From positions 8,907,168-8,971,167 of the forward strand of contig OX155976.1 in the NCBI GenBank assembly GCA_944548615.1: a stretch of DNA of 64,000 nt, read 5' to 3'. The notes beneath the pieces were generated by a model, which had not been told where the DNA came from, searched no databases, and saw nothing but the letters and a program-made list of their open reading frames with translations. Source of the stretch: Micropterix aruncella (lineage: Eukaryota; Arthropoda; Insecta; Lepidoptera; Micropterigidae). The translations under genes and the position numbers were made by a program. Below are positions 42,831 to 53,591 of the stretch, piece after piece; within the stretch, counting starts at the first letter, position 1; each line of letters starts with the position of its first letter.

Positions 42831-43396
42831 TTTTAATTAAATTTATACAAATATGGATGATGCAATATTATTATATTCACATAAAACTACCTATATAGGT
42901 AATTATAGAAAGAAACTCTTTTTACTTGTTTATTTGTAAAGTGACGACTTAATTGAAGTGTTATAAAACTATTTTAATTAAATTTATACAAATATGGATG
43001 ATGCAATATTATTATAATTACATAAAACTACCTATATGGTACTAATAAAAAGCAACTCTTTTTAGTTGTTTATTTGTATAAGTACCGACTTAAATGAAGT
43101 GTTATAAAACTATTTTAATTAAATTTATACAAATATGGATGATGCAATATTATTATAATTACATAAAACTACCTATATAGGTACTAATAAAAAGCAACTC
43201 TTTTTAGTTGTTTATTTGTATAAGTATCGACTTAATTGAAGTCTTATAAAACTATTTTAATTAAGTTTATACAAATATGGATGATGCAATATTATTATAA
43301 TTACATAAAACTACCTATATAGGTACTAATAAAAAGCAACTCTTTTTAGTTGTTTATTTGTATAAGTACCGACTAATTGAAGTCTTATAAAACTAT
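42831..43396. repeat. Tandem array, four ~141-bp units
   Basis: Units start at about 42831, 42972, 43113 and 43255, each containing ACAAATATGGATGATGCAAT and CATAAAACTACCTATAT. They are nearly identical, implying recent amplification. A CATT-rich tract follows at 43503-43560. Confidence 0.9.
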
Positions 43397-43839
43397 TTGT
43401 CTAAGGGGCATCGATCGACTTTTTCTTGGATCTATAATTTCTGGGAGAAGACAATCAAAATAAAATTTTGATAACCGCGGAGACATCTTTTGTTCCCAGA
43501 AAATATTCTTTCATTCATTCATTTCATTGTTTCATTTCATTCATTCTTCATTCATTGTTTCATTGTTTAATTGTTTTTCAGAATTCACTGTAAACTTATT
43601 TCTAAAATTTTTAATTTTTGTTTTGATAATTTTCAAGGATATTAATTTTTGTACCTACTGATAATTTTTGATAATTTTGATAATTTTGTAAATCATGAGA
43701 TACGGCACATACGCAATTATAAATTAAGCATGCGGAGTACGCATATAATATTATACCCTAATTAGAAACAAAGTAAAAATGTTAGCGATAGCCATGTAAT
43801 ATTAGAGTATTGTTTGTGTACCTTTTATAATAAATAAAT

Positions 43840-44067
43840 AAATAAATAAATATCATCTCTGAAAACTTTGACGACTTTCTTATTAAATTCACAGCCAGTC
43901 CACACCGCAAACAAACATTTATTCTTATTAGCGATGTGGAGTTGGCCTTGAATTTGATAAAACCAATCATGCTTTGTGTTCATGACCACGCTCTTAAAAA
44001 CAACTACAATTTTCAACTTACGATATATCTCTAAGAGGTGAGGCAGAAGATACAGTTGAGGGTGCAT
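43840..44067 (-). pseudogene. YqaJ-like exonuclease remnant
   Basis: The minus strand reads HPQLYLLPHLLEIYRKLK, NTKHDWFYQIQGQLHIANKN and CLFAVWTGCEFNKKVVKVFR before running into an A/T repeat. 'YYQ.QGQ......C.F.VWT' followed by 'I..D' is the conserved core of the YqaJ/lambda-exonuclease-type fold (PD-(D/E)XK nucleases), found in phages and in genes carried by animal mobile elements. The upstream catalytic Asp/Glu region is not recognisable and frames are broken. The identification rests on ~40 residues. Confidence 0.5.
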
Positions 44068-44409
44068 TGGGGGTTTTAGTATTTATTAAAGATTCTATTA
44101 ATTTTGATCTGAGCGAAAAACAAAAGACGATTATTAAGGAAATTAGGGAATCCGCAGAATAAAAAAATACCAATATTTCATTGCGGTGTACCTACCTCTT
44201 ATATTTCAACAAGTAAGTAATAGTAATGCATTCTAAACAAGTAAAAAGTATAAAGACCTAAATCCCGACTACTAACATATTTTCGTGGTTTACGGTACAT
44301 GTTTTCGAATTGTACTCATTGAGACCTTTTATTTGATACCAAACACGATGCTTATGTAAATATTATTTTTTTTTGTAGCAGTATGTCGCTATTTTTTTAA
44401 TTTTTTTTA

Positions 44410-44890
44410 ATTATGTGATTCGTTAATAATCTATGTATTGCAATTGTTTGTTTAGAGACTTGCATTAGCTAAACCAATTTCAATATATCTTGTAATCTTG
44501 TAATCCTAACAATGTCTCAGAAGTTGGGGTTATTATTTTTAAGTAACTATTTACAGTAACCTTTAATTAATGACTGACAGTAAGTCAATAATTACTTAAT
44601 TAGGGTACACTGAGAAATTACAAAATGGTCCTTAGTGATGGTATAAATAATAATGATTTGGACATCACGGTCATTTTATACCATCACTAATGACCATTTT
44701 GTAATTTCTCTGTGTACCCTAATTAAGTAATTATTGACTTACTGGCAATCATTAATTAATAGTTACTCTAAATAGTTACGTAAAAATGATAACCCCAACT
44801 TCTGAGACATTACAAGATCTATTGAAATTGGTTTAGCTAATGCAGGTCTTTAAACAAACAATTGCAATACATAGATTATTAACGAATAAC
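44410..44890. repeat. ~480-bp palindrome
   Basis: ATTCGTTAATAATCTATGTA ... CATTAGCTAAACCAATTTCA (from 44418) is mirrored by TGAAATTGGTTTAGCTAATG ... TACATAGATTATTAACGAAT ending at ~44888, centred near 44655. The inner arms (AATTAGGGTACAC, AATTACAAAATGGTC, GTGATGGTATAAA) are close to perfect. It is MITE-like and could be a fold-back element; no TSD was determined. Confidence 0.85.
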
Positions 44891-45577
44891 ATATTTAAAA
44901 AAAAAGTAATTCAGGGAACATTAGTATAATGATAAATAAGACTAATTTACTAACTAGGTGTCTACATTAAAAATCTACTATCGTTAGGTTTTAAGTAGTT
45001 ATTTGTCTTATTACGTAGTTTTACTTACTATTCCGCGTAAAAATTGGCTTTCAATAACATAAGATAATAAAAAAAATATGCCGATCCCGAAGGCATGTCC
45101 ATATTATTGATAATGTTTGAGATCATTTATTGTCTCGAATCTCACAATACCTCGATTGTCAAAATACGACTAGAAGTTTTGAAGATATGAGGGAACAGAT
45201 GAACATACATACTTAAATACATACATACATACAAACATGCTTACATAGCCTGCTAAAATCATAACTCTCCTTTTGACTTTGTTGTAGTCGGGTAAAATTA
45301 AACTGTTGCGGTTGATGGGTGACCGCTAATAGATTTGTCATTTACCTGACTACGAGTATTATGTTGGTACAAAAACAATAACTTACACAAATGTATTGAC
45401 ACCCTGTTTAAAATTAAATAGATATTACGCAGCTTCTCTTGCCTTCTGCAAATTATTAATCATGTTACATTTTCGTGACATCACAGATTTTTTTGATCCA
45501 TAATAATATTTTTATTCATTTCTACCCATGTTCTGTAAGTAGAATCAAAACACGTTTGTAGAGAAAATAAATATAAG
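44891..45577. other. Unassigned, inside the 4-kb insertion
   Basis: AT-rich. ACATACATACATAC repeats occur at 45209-45235, and GACTTTGTTGTAGTCGGGTA at 45276-45295 resembles an interspersed repeat end. No ORF. Confidence 0.4.
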
Positions 45578-45826
45578 TTAACCCCTCAAATGTGAGGCGT
45601 CCCTTAAGGGATGCCTTGGCAAAATGTATACAAAATGTATATAAATTTATATAAATGTAAATATAAATGTAAATGTGCGCCGCTTTATAGTAATCCGCTC
45701 TATAGTAATGCTATAGCTCTATAGTAAACCCCGCTCTATGTAAATGTAAATGTAAATGTAAATATAAATTTATATACATTTTGCCGTAGGCAACCCGAGC
45801 TAATCGCCATTCATTTGAGGGGTTAA
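45578..45826. mobile_element. piggyBac-like MITE (TTAA flanks)
   Basis: TTAA (45578-45581) is followed by CCCCTCAAATG. CATTTGAGGGG precedes TTAA (45823-45826). The interior is partly palindromic, with ACATTT/AAATGT repeats and a GCTCTATAGTAA repetition. No ORF. TTAA duplications with CCC ends fit the piggyBac superfamily. Confidence 0.8.
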
Positions 45827-47595
45827 GTACAGCTGTTATATGCTTAGTCCACTATTAATCAAAATATTGCTTAACTGAATAGCCTCGTTCAGATTCATAA
45901 ATAAAATACAAAATACTTAGGGATCACAATTATTTAGTCGCACTATAATTTACGTAAATATTACGCGCGGCACTTGCGCGGTGGTGGGAGATCAACCGAC
46001 ATAGACCCTGCGTCGACGAGCGCCAGAGCGAGAATGATTTTAGACCGTTCAAGGCACACGATTTTATACTTACTTTGAAAAATTATTACAATAAAAGATG
46101 AAGACGGATATTTTTTATTTTTTACACATTTATAGTACAATCATTCTTCTTACGTATAAAATTATTTATATTGTCAAATGACTTCTAGATTATGAGATAT
46201 AACGTATTTTCTTGTAGTCAATTTATAGATTATTGACTTTCTTAGACGTGATAAAAATACAAGTTTATGATTTTAAAGTCGAACTTTTCTTAATACGTTT
46301 TAAATTTCACGATATGTTCCTTCATATTAATATTTCCTACCTTCTTACCTAGTAATAATAATTGGTGTAATATTACTTCAAAATTGAGTCTTTGCGCGTC
46401 ATCTAGAAATCGCGCTTTCGAAATCCACTGTTTACTAAGTCAATTATCCAATTTTTTAATAATTATCCAATAGAGATAAAATAAATATATATGGTGTTTA
46501 CGATGACTGAAGTCAAAAGAAGCTAAACCGATTAATTATATGACCAAAATCACTTCAAAAACTACCAAGTTCTTGATTTACGCATGAAAAATGCTAACAC
46601 GCTCTTAATATTATTTTCTAATTCAAACGCATTCTAAAATCCATACCAAATATCTCATTATTACCATAGATACATAGACAGCCGTTAGAATAATTTCGCG
46701 CGTCATTTCGCGGATATTTCTAGTAAAATTCAATTGTCAAACATATCTTGTTTTTTTCGAGAAATCATCAAAATTTTTATTGGTTTTTATGAGCTAATAT
46801 CTAAACATTTTGATATGTAAATAAGCAAAACGAAATATTAATTTTGATAGATAATCTAATATAGATCACGATAGTATTTACAATTTCTAAATAGGGTTCC
46901 GTATTTTTCCGTAAGACAAGTACAAGTTAGAAATGCCGAGTTTTTTTCACTTTTTCGACTCTCTCATATTTATTCATAATTATCTAATTGTTTTATGAAA
47001 TGAGATTTCAATATTCTATATACGAAATTTCAATGCGATCATTGCAAAGATTATTATTCTTATGATTATTCTTTTTATGATTGCTATAGTAGTTACATAG
47101 TTATAGTACTTTTTGTCGAGCGCGACGATATTGCAAGAAATTCCAATAAATTGCCGCTGTCTGTCATAAAATTATTGCCGCTACTCGAGGGGTTAAAGCA
47201 ACTCAGAGGCGAAATATTCTTTTAAAAAATATCTAGATATTTTAAATAGCGACATATTTTAACAGATGTTATTCCCTATTATTGCAAACGATCCATTCAC
47301 CAAAAAGATTTTGACTGCAACCCCAGTTTTATATGTGAGGATGATGTCTTTAATTAATTAAATGGTAAATAGCGTATGTGTCTAAATCTTGGAAAATTAG
47401 TAACATCTTGGAAAGAAGCAGTAATAAGTAATAAATCATCTAACTGAGGAATCATCTAACTGACATGTTTCAGGATATCAATAAAATGATAACTGGCTTT
47501 AATCGTGAATTTAGATTTTTACAAATAGTAATTAACAATGTAAAAAGTAATTTACGTAGTAAGTCGAAATTCATTCGGATAATGAATATTTATTC

Positions 47596-47692
47596 GGTTA
47601 TAGTACTTTTTGTCGAGCGCGGCGATATTGCAAGAAATTCCAATAAATTGCCGCGGTCTGCCATGAAATTATGCGGCTACTCGGAGGGTTAA
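47596..47692 (-). mobile_element. Element E terminal fragment, copy 4
   Basis: TTATAGTACTTTTTGTCGAG ... GCGGCTACTCGGAGGG followed by TTAA repeats the right end of E2, ~400 bp downstream. Bases 47197-47595 between them are AT-rich; the plus frame 47465-47692 is not a gene. Confidence 0.65.
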
Positions 47693-47723
47693 TTACGCAC
47701 TTGATTATTCAAATTATAATAGA

Positions 47724-48466
47724 CTAGCTGACCCGTGCCCACTTCGTTGGTCGGTAAAAATTTTTACTTGTGATGAAATTATGAGTGTGGTTCGGTTAGT
47801 ACTGAGTGCTATGATTTATTTCCTGACTGCCAAAAGAAGGGTTATATTTTTACTGCATATGTATGTATGTATTTGCATGCCAATTTGAATATATTACCGT
47901 TATTTGTGAGTGTCTTCTTGTGAATGTCTTATTTGTGTGTCTTACCTCTTTAACCATTTATGCAGTAAAAGGGAAATTATATGCAGTAAAAGGGAAAAGT
48001 CTTTTGTCACTTGAGACGAATAACCTACTTATTTTGATATGAATTCATAATTGTTGATAATATGACCAATAAACATGACCTAACGATTTAAATTATTTTT
48101 TAAATATAAAAAACTACTTTTTGTGACCTAAATACAAAATTTAGATATATGTTTTCCCTTACTTTTTTGTAGGCATTACTAAGCTCTACAACTTTTCTCT
48201 AGAACTCAATCATATATCTCTCATCGTTAAAGCAGCGTTCGTAAGAAACGTTTTCATTCGACTGTTTTTCTCCGAATTACTTTGTAAATCCAACGACCAC
48301 GAAAGTCTTTTAATTTTTCGGATTAATATATAGCCATATGAGACTCACAAATAACATGGCTTTCTATTCGTAAAAAAAATTTCAAAATCGGTTCAGTAGA
48401 TCCAATGATAACTTCCTACAACGTCACAAACTTTACCTCTTTATAATATTAGTATAGAAGTATAGA
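47724..48466 (-). mobile_element. Helitron H5, non-autonomous
   Basis: The minus strand starts TCTATACTTCTATACTAATA after host A (48467) and ends CACGGGTCAGCTAG (47724), followed by host T. The first 8 bases are duplicated (TCTATACT, TCTATACT). The body matches H2 (18895-19801) in order. Confidence 0.8.
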
Positions 48467-48625
48467 TTACGACACGGTCGCGGTTCTATACCTATGTCGT
48501 ATTATATATATCTCTTTAACTATTTATTCAGTAAAAGGTAAAAGTCTTTTGTTTTAAACACTTGAGTAGATAAATTTAGTTATTTTGATAAGAATTCATA
48601 ATTGTTGTTAATATGACCAATAACA
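48467..48625 (-). mobile_element. Partial H2/H5 Helitron copy
   Basis: CGGTTCTATACCTATGTCGT, AAAAGTCTTTTGTTTTAAAC and ATTCATAATTGTTGTTAATA repeat the internal part of H2 in reverse, directly beside H5. Bases 48626-49049 are AT-rich with a triple TTTGTCCAAA and no gene. Confidence 0.6.
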
Positions 48626-49049
48626 TGATTTAAATAAAAAAAAAATAATAAAAAAATATATTAAAAAATCACCATAATATCGCGCACTCGGTTGGTTATC
48701 GTCATAACTATTTAAATATTTGTCCAAATTTGTCCAAATTTGTCCAAATGATGTACTGTAAAAGACAAAATTTATCAACTTTAGATACCAGATGTGATAA
48801 AAGTATTTATTTTGATATAATAATCAATTTATTACTACCAAATGTGCGTTAGAAATAATTTTTGTTTTTTTATTGTATTTATGGTTCATTATTTTGGCGA
48901 TAATGGCTTACACATAAAATATAGATATATGCTGTCGCTGGCTTTTTTGTAGGACTATTTAAGATAAACATTTAAATTGTATATTATATACGTGTAACTC
49001 CAACGGTTTTTGCGGCGCACGCCAGAATAGCTCGCAGATGGCAGATTTT

Positions 49050-49400
49050 TTCCTACTTCTTCTTCTTCTTCTTCATCAGCGCGCATTCGCCCACCGTTAG
49101 GCATTCGCCTCTCCAATCACTCTCCATCCGGATCGGTTAGTTTGGTTTGGCAGCCTGATCGTACCCAGAGATTCTTAGCACCCCCTGCCCCGCCGTTACC
49201 GTAACCGCTGCCGTGGCTCGGGCTAGTGGGGCCGCTGGGGACTGGGGGCCGTGGTAAGGTTGTACTGTTCATCATCATGATTGGAGGTATTTAGCCCGTT
49301 ACCCGCCACGTCGGCCACACGTCTTGGCGAGCTCCACACTTTCAGGAAAATATTTCCATTTCCTAGGCTTGTGGCAACCTGGTCGGGTTACTTAACCGCC
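49050..49400 (-). mobile_element. Probable LINE 3' end with GAA tail
   Basis: A GC-rich block (GCCGTTACCGTAACCGC, GGGCCGCTGGGGACTGG) begins at a CTTCTTCTTCTTCTT run (49056-49073). Read in reverse, this is a GC-rich 3' UTR ending in GAA repeats, as in R1-group LINEs. No coding part is identified. Confidence 0.4.
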
Positions 49401-49409
49401 GAATTGCAC

Positions 49410-50807
49410 TATATTTTCTAAATTTATTATTTAATTATTAGTTATTGTTGAGAAAATTTTCAAAATATATGTTAACGTTTAGAATTTAAATTTCGAATAT
49501 CAATTTCTTAGATTTTTTTTTAGTTACTTGACAGTTGTCGTTATATTTTAGATAATTCACACTATATATTTATAAATGTGTTATTGCCTATGTGTTATTC
49601 TGATGTGGAAGCTATATTATTGTAAAGTTTCATCAAAATCCATTCCGTAGTTTTTGCGTGAAAGAGTAACAAACATCAATACATTCTTACAAACTTTCGC
49701 GTTTAAAATATTGGTTGGATAGTAAGAGAAAATTTTCAAAATATATGTTGACGCTTAGAATTTAAATTTCGAATATCAATTTCTTAGATTTTTTCCTACT
49801 TACTTGGCAGTTATCGTTATATTTTAGATAATTCAAAATATATCTTTATAAATTATAGCCTATGTGTTATTCTGATGTGGAAGCTATATTGTTGTAAAGT
49901 TTCATCAAAATCCATTCAGTAGTTTTTGCGTGAAAGAGTAACAAACGTGCATACATTCTTACAAACTTTCGCGTTTATAAGATTAGTTGGATAGTAGGAA
50001 AAAAATTTCAAGATATATGTTGACGTTTAGAATTTAAATTTCGAATATCAATTTCTTAGATTTATTCCTACTTATTTGGCAGTTATCGTTATATTTTAGA
50101 TAATTCAAAATATATCTTTATAAATTATAGCCTATATGATATTCTGATGTGGAAGCTATTTTATCGTAAAGTTTCATCAAAATCCATTCAGTAGTTTTTG
50201 CGTGAAAGAGTAACAAACATGCATACATTCTTACAAACTTTCGCGTTTATAAGATTAGTTGGATAGTAGGAGAAAATTTTCAAAATATATGTTGACGCTT
50301 AAAATTTAAATTTCGAATATCAATTTCTTAGATTTGTTCCTACTTACTTGGCAGTTATCGTTATATTTTAGATAATTCAAAATATATCTTTATAAATTAT
50401 AGCCTATATGATATTCTGATGTGGAAGCTATATTATTGTGAAGTTTCATCAAAATCCATTCAGTAGTTTTTGCGTAAATAAGTAACAAACATGCATACAT
50501 TCTTACAAACTTTCGCGTTTATAAGATTAGTTGGATAGTAGGAAAAAATTTTCAAAATATATGTTGACGTTTAGAATTTAAATTTAGAATATCAATTTCT
50601 TAGATTTTTTCCTACTTACTTGACAGTTATCGTTATATTTTAGATAATTTACACTATATCTTTATAAATTATAGCCTATGTGTTATTATGATGTGGAAGC
50701 TATATTATTGTAAAGTTTCATCAAAATCCATTCAGTAGTTTTTGCGTGAAAGAGTAACAAACATCCATACATTCTTACAAACTTTCGCGTTTATAATATT
50801 AGTAGGA
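49410..50807 (-). mobile_element. Helitron-derived ~280-bp tandem array
   Basis: About five units with TGTGGAAGCTATATTATTG, TCATCAAAATCCATTCAGTA and ACAAACTTTCGCGTTTATAA, at ~49590, 49870, 50150, 50420 and 50700. The last unit ends in AATATTAGTAGGA, so the minus strand begins TCCTACTAATATTATAAACG after host A: a Helitron 5' end. The internal units have degenerate copies of that terminus (AAGATTAGTTGGATAGTAGG). No CTAG end was found. Confidence 0.7.
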
Positions 50808-51209
50808 TTGCATTATATTTCTGCCGCTTTTTCCCGATAAGCCATTTCTTCAATGCTGTGGTAAACCCTTTTCCCTTTAACTCTTTTAAATTTGAAGGTG
50901 GGTAGTTATAGAGTTTGATTGAGTTTTATAACATTCCTTTTTTAAATATTTTTATTAACTAGTCATATCCCTTACAGCCACAAAACCTTTATTTTTCTGA
51001 AACTATGTTTTTTGTACAGCAATGGAAGGGGTGCGTTAAAGTAACGGCATGAAAATTATGTTTTATTGAATCGCGCAATTCATGCACGATTGCTTGGCGC
51101 GGGTCTCGCCTCACGAAATTGATTCGACGAGACGCGGAGATTTTTAAAATGAATGTGCACACATGATCAATGATGTGTACTATCGTGCTGGACGGGCCTT
51201 AAAGGGATA
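50808..51209. other. Unassigned
   Basis: AT-rich with a short CpG-bearing part (51060-51135). No ORF or element end. Confidence 0.4.
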
Positions 51210-51450
51210 TTTTTAAATAACATGCGATTAGGAGACCCGACCCCAAATAATGGGAATAGAAGAGTTCGAATAAGATATTATGATAGCTAGTATTTTACGC
51301 GACATTCTTTTTGTATCTATTTCTAATTGTACTAGTTGATATATTTATGAATTTTGATATTCAGCGCATTGGGATTTCTGTAATGTTGATGTAATAAGTG
51401 AATAAACAAATTAATAAATAAATTATTATCCTACATATCAAAGCGCATTT
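51210..51450 (+). mobile_element. RTE-like LINE 3' end fragment
   Basis: GACCCGACCCCAAATAATGG ... TTTTACGCGACATTCTTTTT ... GCGCATTGGGATTTCTGTAA is the plus-strand counterpart of the 3' end of the RTE-like LINE at 54640-57110. It ends with AATAAACAAATTAATAAATA. It supplies the uninterrupted reading across the LINE-D insertion site. Confidence 0.7.
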
Positions 51451-51770
51451 ATAGTAGTTTATTCCTTTTGAACTTTTGTATCGAGTCTAGACCTCCTGTA
51501 CGTTCCTATTCATATGATAACGCCAACTCTATCGCGCGTTATCGCGCTAAACTAGCTCGTATCGCTAATCATACAAATTTGATTCAATTGTATTGTAATG
51601 ACACGATGAACGTTTGCCCCTTTAACCCTTATGCCCTTTACGCAACGGCCATTTTCGCGTGGCACGGTCATAGCGACACAGGCGACGTTAGCAAAATGCA
51701 AATACCGCGCTGCACTTGAAAACGAGCGATGCTTGTGCAATTTGTATTATGGGCAATGAGTTTCTCAAAG
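51451..51770. other. Unassigned, CpG-bearing
   Basis: The plus frame 51468-51719 and minus frame 51552-51740 overlap and show no motif. CTATCGCGCGTTATCGCGC (51531-51549) is a short repetition. Confidence 0.35.
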
Positions 51771-52505
51771 TCAGTGAACAAATAATACGATAAATTAAAA
51801 AACACGACTGCCGTTACAGAAAGTGAACTACTTGTGGTTTATGTGTGTATCTGTGTGTGGTTTATATGTGTGTGATAAAAAAATATATTAAAAAATGGCT
51901 TCTTAACGACATAGGTCGTTCAAGGACAGAGAACGAAGTCATATCTTAAATATCTATTATACTATATAATATGACATATTATATTAAACAATATGTAATA
52001 TATTGTAATATAATGCAAAAGAATAATAATATAATATATCTAGATTGTTATATTTATATGTTTGTGTATGTATGTCTATATATGTGTGTATGTGTATATG
52101 TATCTATATGAGTACCTACGTCAGTTAGGCTTCTCCTGAGTACCTACGTCAGTTAGACCTTTTTCTTGTGTTTTATCATTATGTTTGAAATAAAATAAAA
52201 TTTAAAAAAATCTATATAGATACATGTAGGTATATCTCCGGATCATGCTCACTCAGACCTTTCATTTGAAACTTAACATGACATATTTATATTTATTGTT
52301 ACATCGTTTAGACATCGACTTACTTAGTATTTAGACAGTTAAAATATTCTATGACACTTGGGATCACATAACAATTCTAACAATACTACAAACTTCTAAA
52401 TCGGTTCAAGCGTTTAGAAGTTATGGTGGATTAAAAAAACGGAAAATATTCATAGATAATCGAAGACTATCGCGGTTGTTTGACATCCTATTATAATTCA
52501 TAGAT
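51771..52505 (+). mobile_element. PLE tail fragments, copy P6
   Basis: AAAACACGACTGCCGTTACA (51799), TCATGCTCACTCAGACC (52243), ATCGTTTAGACATCGAC and TCTAAATCGGTTCAAGCG (52395) are PLE tail landmarks in order. They are followed by the terminal motif GACTATCGCGGTTG (52463). The middle (51860-52220) is unrelated AT-rich sequence with TATGTGTGTATG repeats and a duplicated GAGTACCTACGTCAGTTAG. Confidence 0.6.
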
Positions 52506-52556
52506 AAATCCTGAACATATTACACTACTTATTTTTTTGGTCAGTGGGATGGTGTC

Positions 52557-53110
52557 GCCTACAACGGGCGAACCGGTCAAAAGAAGAAGACAGAAGATAG
52601 AAGAATCTTCAAGCGTAGAAGACTTGACAAATACAAATCCACTGTCTATTTCCGCCAACATGCCTTGCGGCAAGGCACCGGGAAAGTATCCAATTTGGAA
52701 GGATATCTCCGTCTGTAATTTCAGGATACCTACGTCCTCCCGACTGGTCACGGGTTCAATGTCGCTTGCGCGGCTTCTACCTGTTTTATTACAGCGGTAA
52801 TTCAATTTGAATTTATCGCGGACCTAGGCGTCCTTTGCCCGTAGTGTTACACGGGATCGGGCCGTCTATACGTTCGTTTCAAGAGCGGCATGACAACAGG
52901 TCAACATCCACCCCTGCTGCTTAGGAGACAGAATATTTCCATAATCGCCAGACTCCTTCAGCAATCAGTCAGAGTGCACAACCGATTGGCGTCGCCGAAC
53001 GGTGTGCAAACCGTCCAGTAGCGCCGGGTGGAAATCCCATCAAAGAAACCGATCTACCAGCTGTGACGCCTGAGACGCTAGTGTTTTATCCGGGGTAGAA
53101 TTCCACACGA
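52557..53110 (-). mobile_element. rpA' copy, second subfamily
   Basis: The plus reading starts GTCGCCTACAACGGGCGAAC and passes AGCGTAGAAGACTTG and GGATATCTCCGTCTG. It then enters the rpA' head (CAACAGGTCAACATCCACC, GCTGCTTAGGAGACAG, GGTGGAAATCCCATC). It is shorter than 30325-30955 by small deletions. The uninterrupted GCTGCTTAGGAGACAG here is the empty site of LINE-C copy 2. Confidence 0.65.
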
Positions 53111-53489
53111 GAAGGCGGTCAACAGCACAGATATACAGTTTTGTATACGCATTCAACTGTGATAGGCCGTTCTAGGTTTCATCGTGACAGGGCGCTGAGC
53201 CTAGGGCTGTCCTCCAACCAGGGAAATCCTTAACGATTAACAGCACAGACACGAAATTTTGTATACGCATTCAATTATGATGGCTTTAGAAATGAGCAGT
53301 CTTACAAATGCGTCTAGTGAAAACTAAAAAATAAATATATAAATTAATGGAAACAAATATTAAAAAAACAAGTTTTGTTTTCTTCTTTTCAGAGCGTTTT
53401 ATAAAAGCTTGTTTTTAAAAATGTTTTTTTACTATTAATTTATTATATAGGCTGATTATACCAAAGAAATATACGAAGGACGGGGGAGG
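53111..53489. repeat. Element-N fragments and AT-rich spacer
   Basis: GGTCAACAGCACAGATATAC and GTATACGCATTCAACTGTG (53117-53165) and a second similar unit (53238-53290) match element N (40717-41265). Bases 53291-53489 are AT-rich. Confidence 0.5.
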
Positions 53490-53578
53490 CTTCTGAATAG
53501 GAGCTGAATCGTGAGTTGGGCCGATCCGAGAACAAAATTGATCTTATGGCCCAAGCTGCACGAAACCATTCACGACCT
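53490..53578 (-). mobile_element. rpA' head fragment
   Basis: GGCTTCTGAATAGGAGCTGA, GTGAGTTGGGCCGATCC and GGCCCAAGCTGCACGAAAC are the rpA' 5' head, also at 23410-23500. It directly precedes rpA-10. Confidence 0.6.
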
Positions 53579-53591
53579 TTTTTGTTGGGCA

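Larger units (their letters stand above)
42606..46604. mobile_element. 4.0-kb TTAA-flanked insertion, unclassified
   Basis: The insert lies between TTAA at 42602-42605 and TTAA at 46605-46608. Its ends begin GAGCGTTGTCGC and, read inward from the right, GAGCGTGTTAGC, a short imperfect inverted repeat. It contains a 4 x 141-bp tandem array, a YqaJ-like remnant, a ~480-bp palindrome and a small TTAA MITE. TTAA duplication is the hallmark of piggyBac-type transposases, but no piggyBac transposase remnant is seen. Parts may be later insertions. Confidence 0.55.
42514..47196 (-). mobile_element. TTAA-type element E, copy 2, split by a 4-kb insertion
   Basis: The left part (42514-42601: CCCTTCGGCTCGACC ... 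CTCCCGGAGCGCAC) and the right part (46609-47192: ATTATTTTCTAATTCAAACG ... GCCGCTACTCGAGG) are consecutive in copies E1 and E3. TTAA follows the right end (47193-47196); the left TTAA has decayed. The split is at a TTAA flanked by a large insert. Confidence 0.7.

Noticed and set aside
42831..43396. CRISPR-like array
   Set aside because: The 141-bp units are contiguous without variable spacers, in a eukaryotic context.
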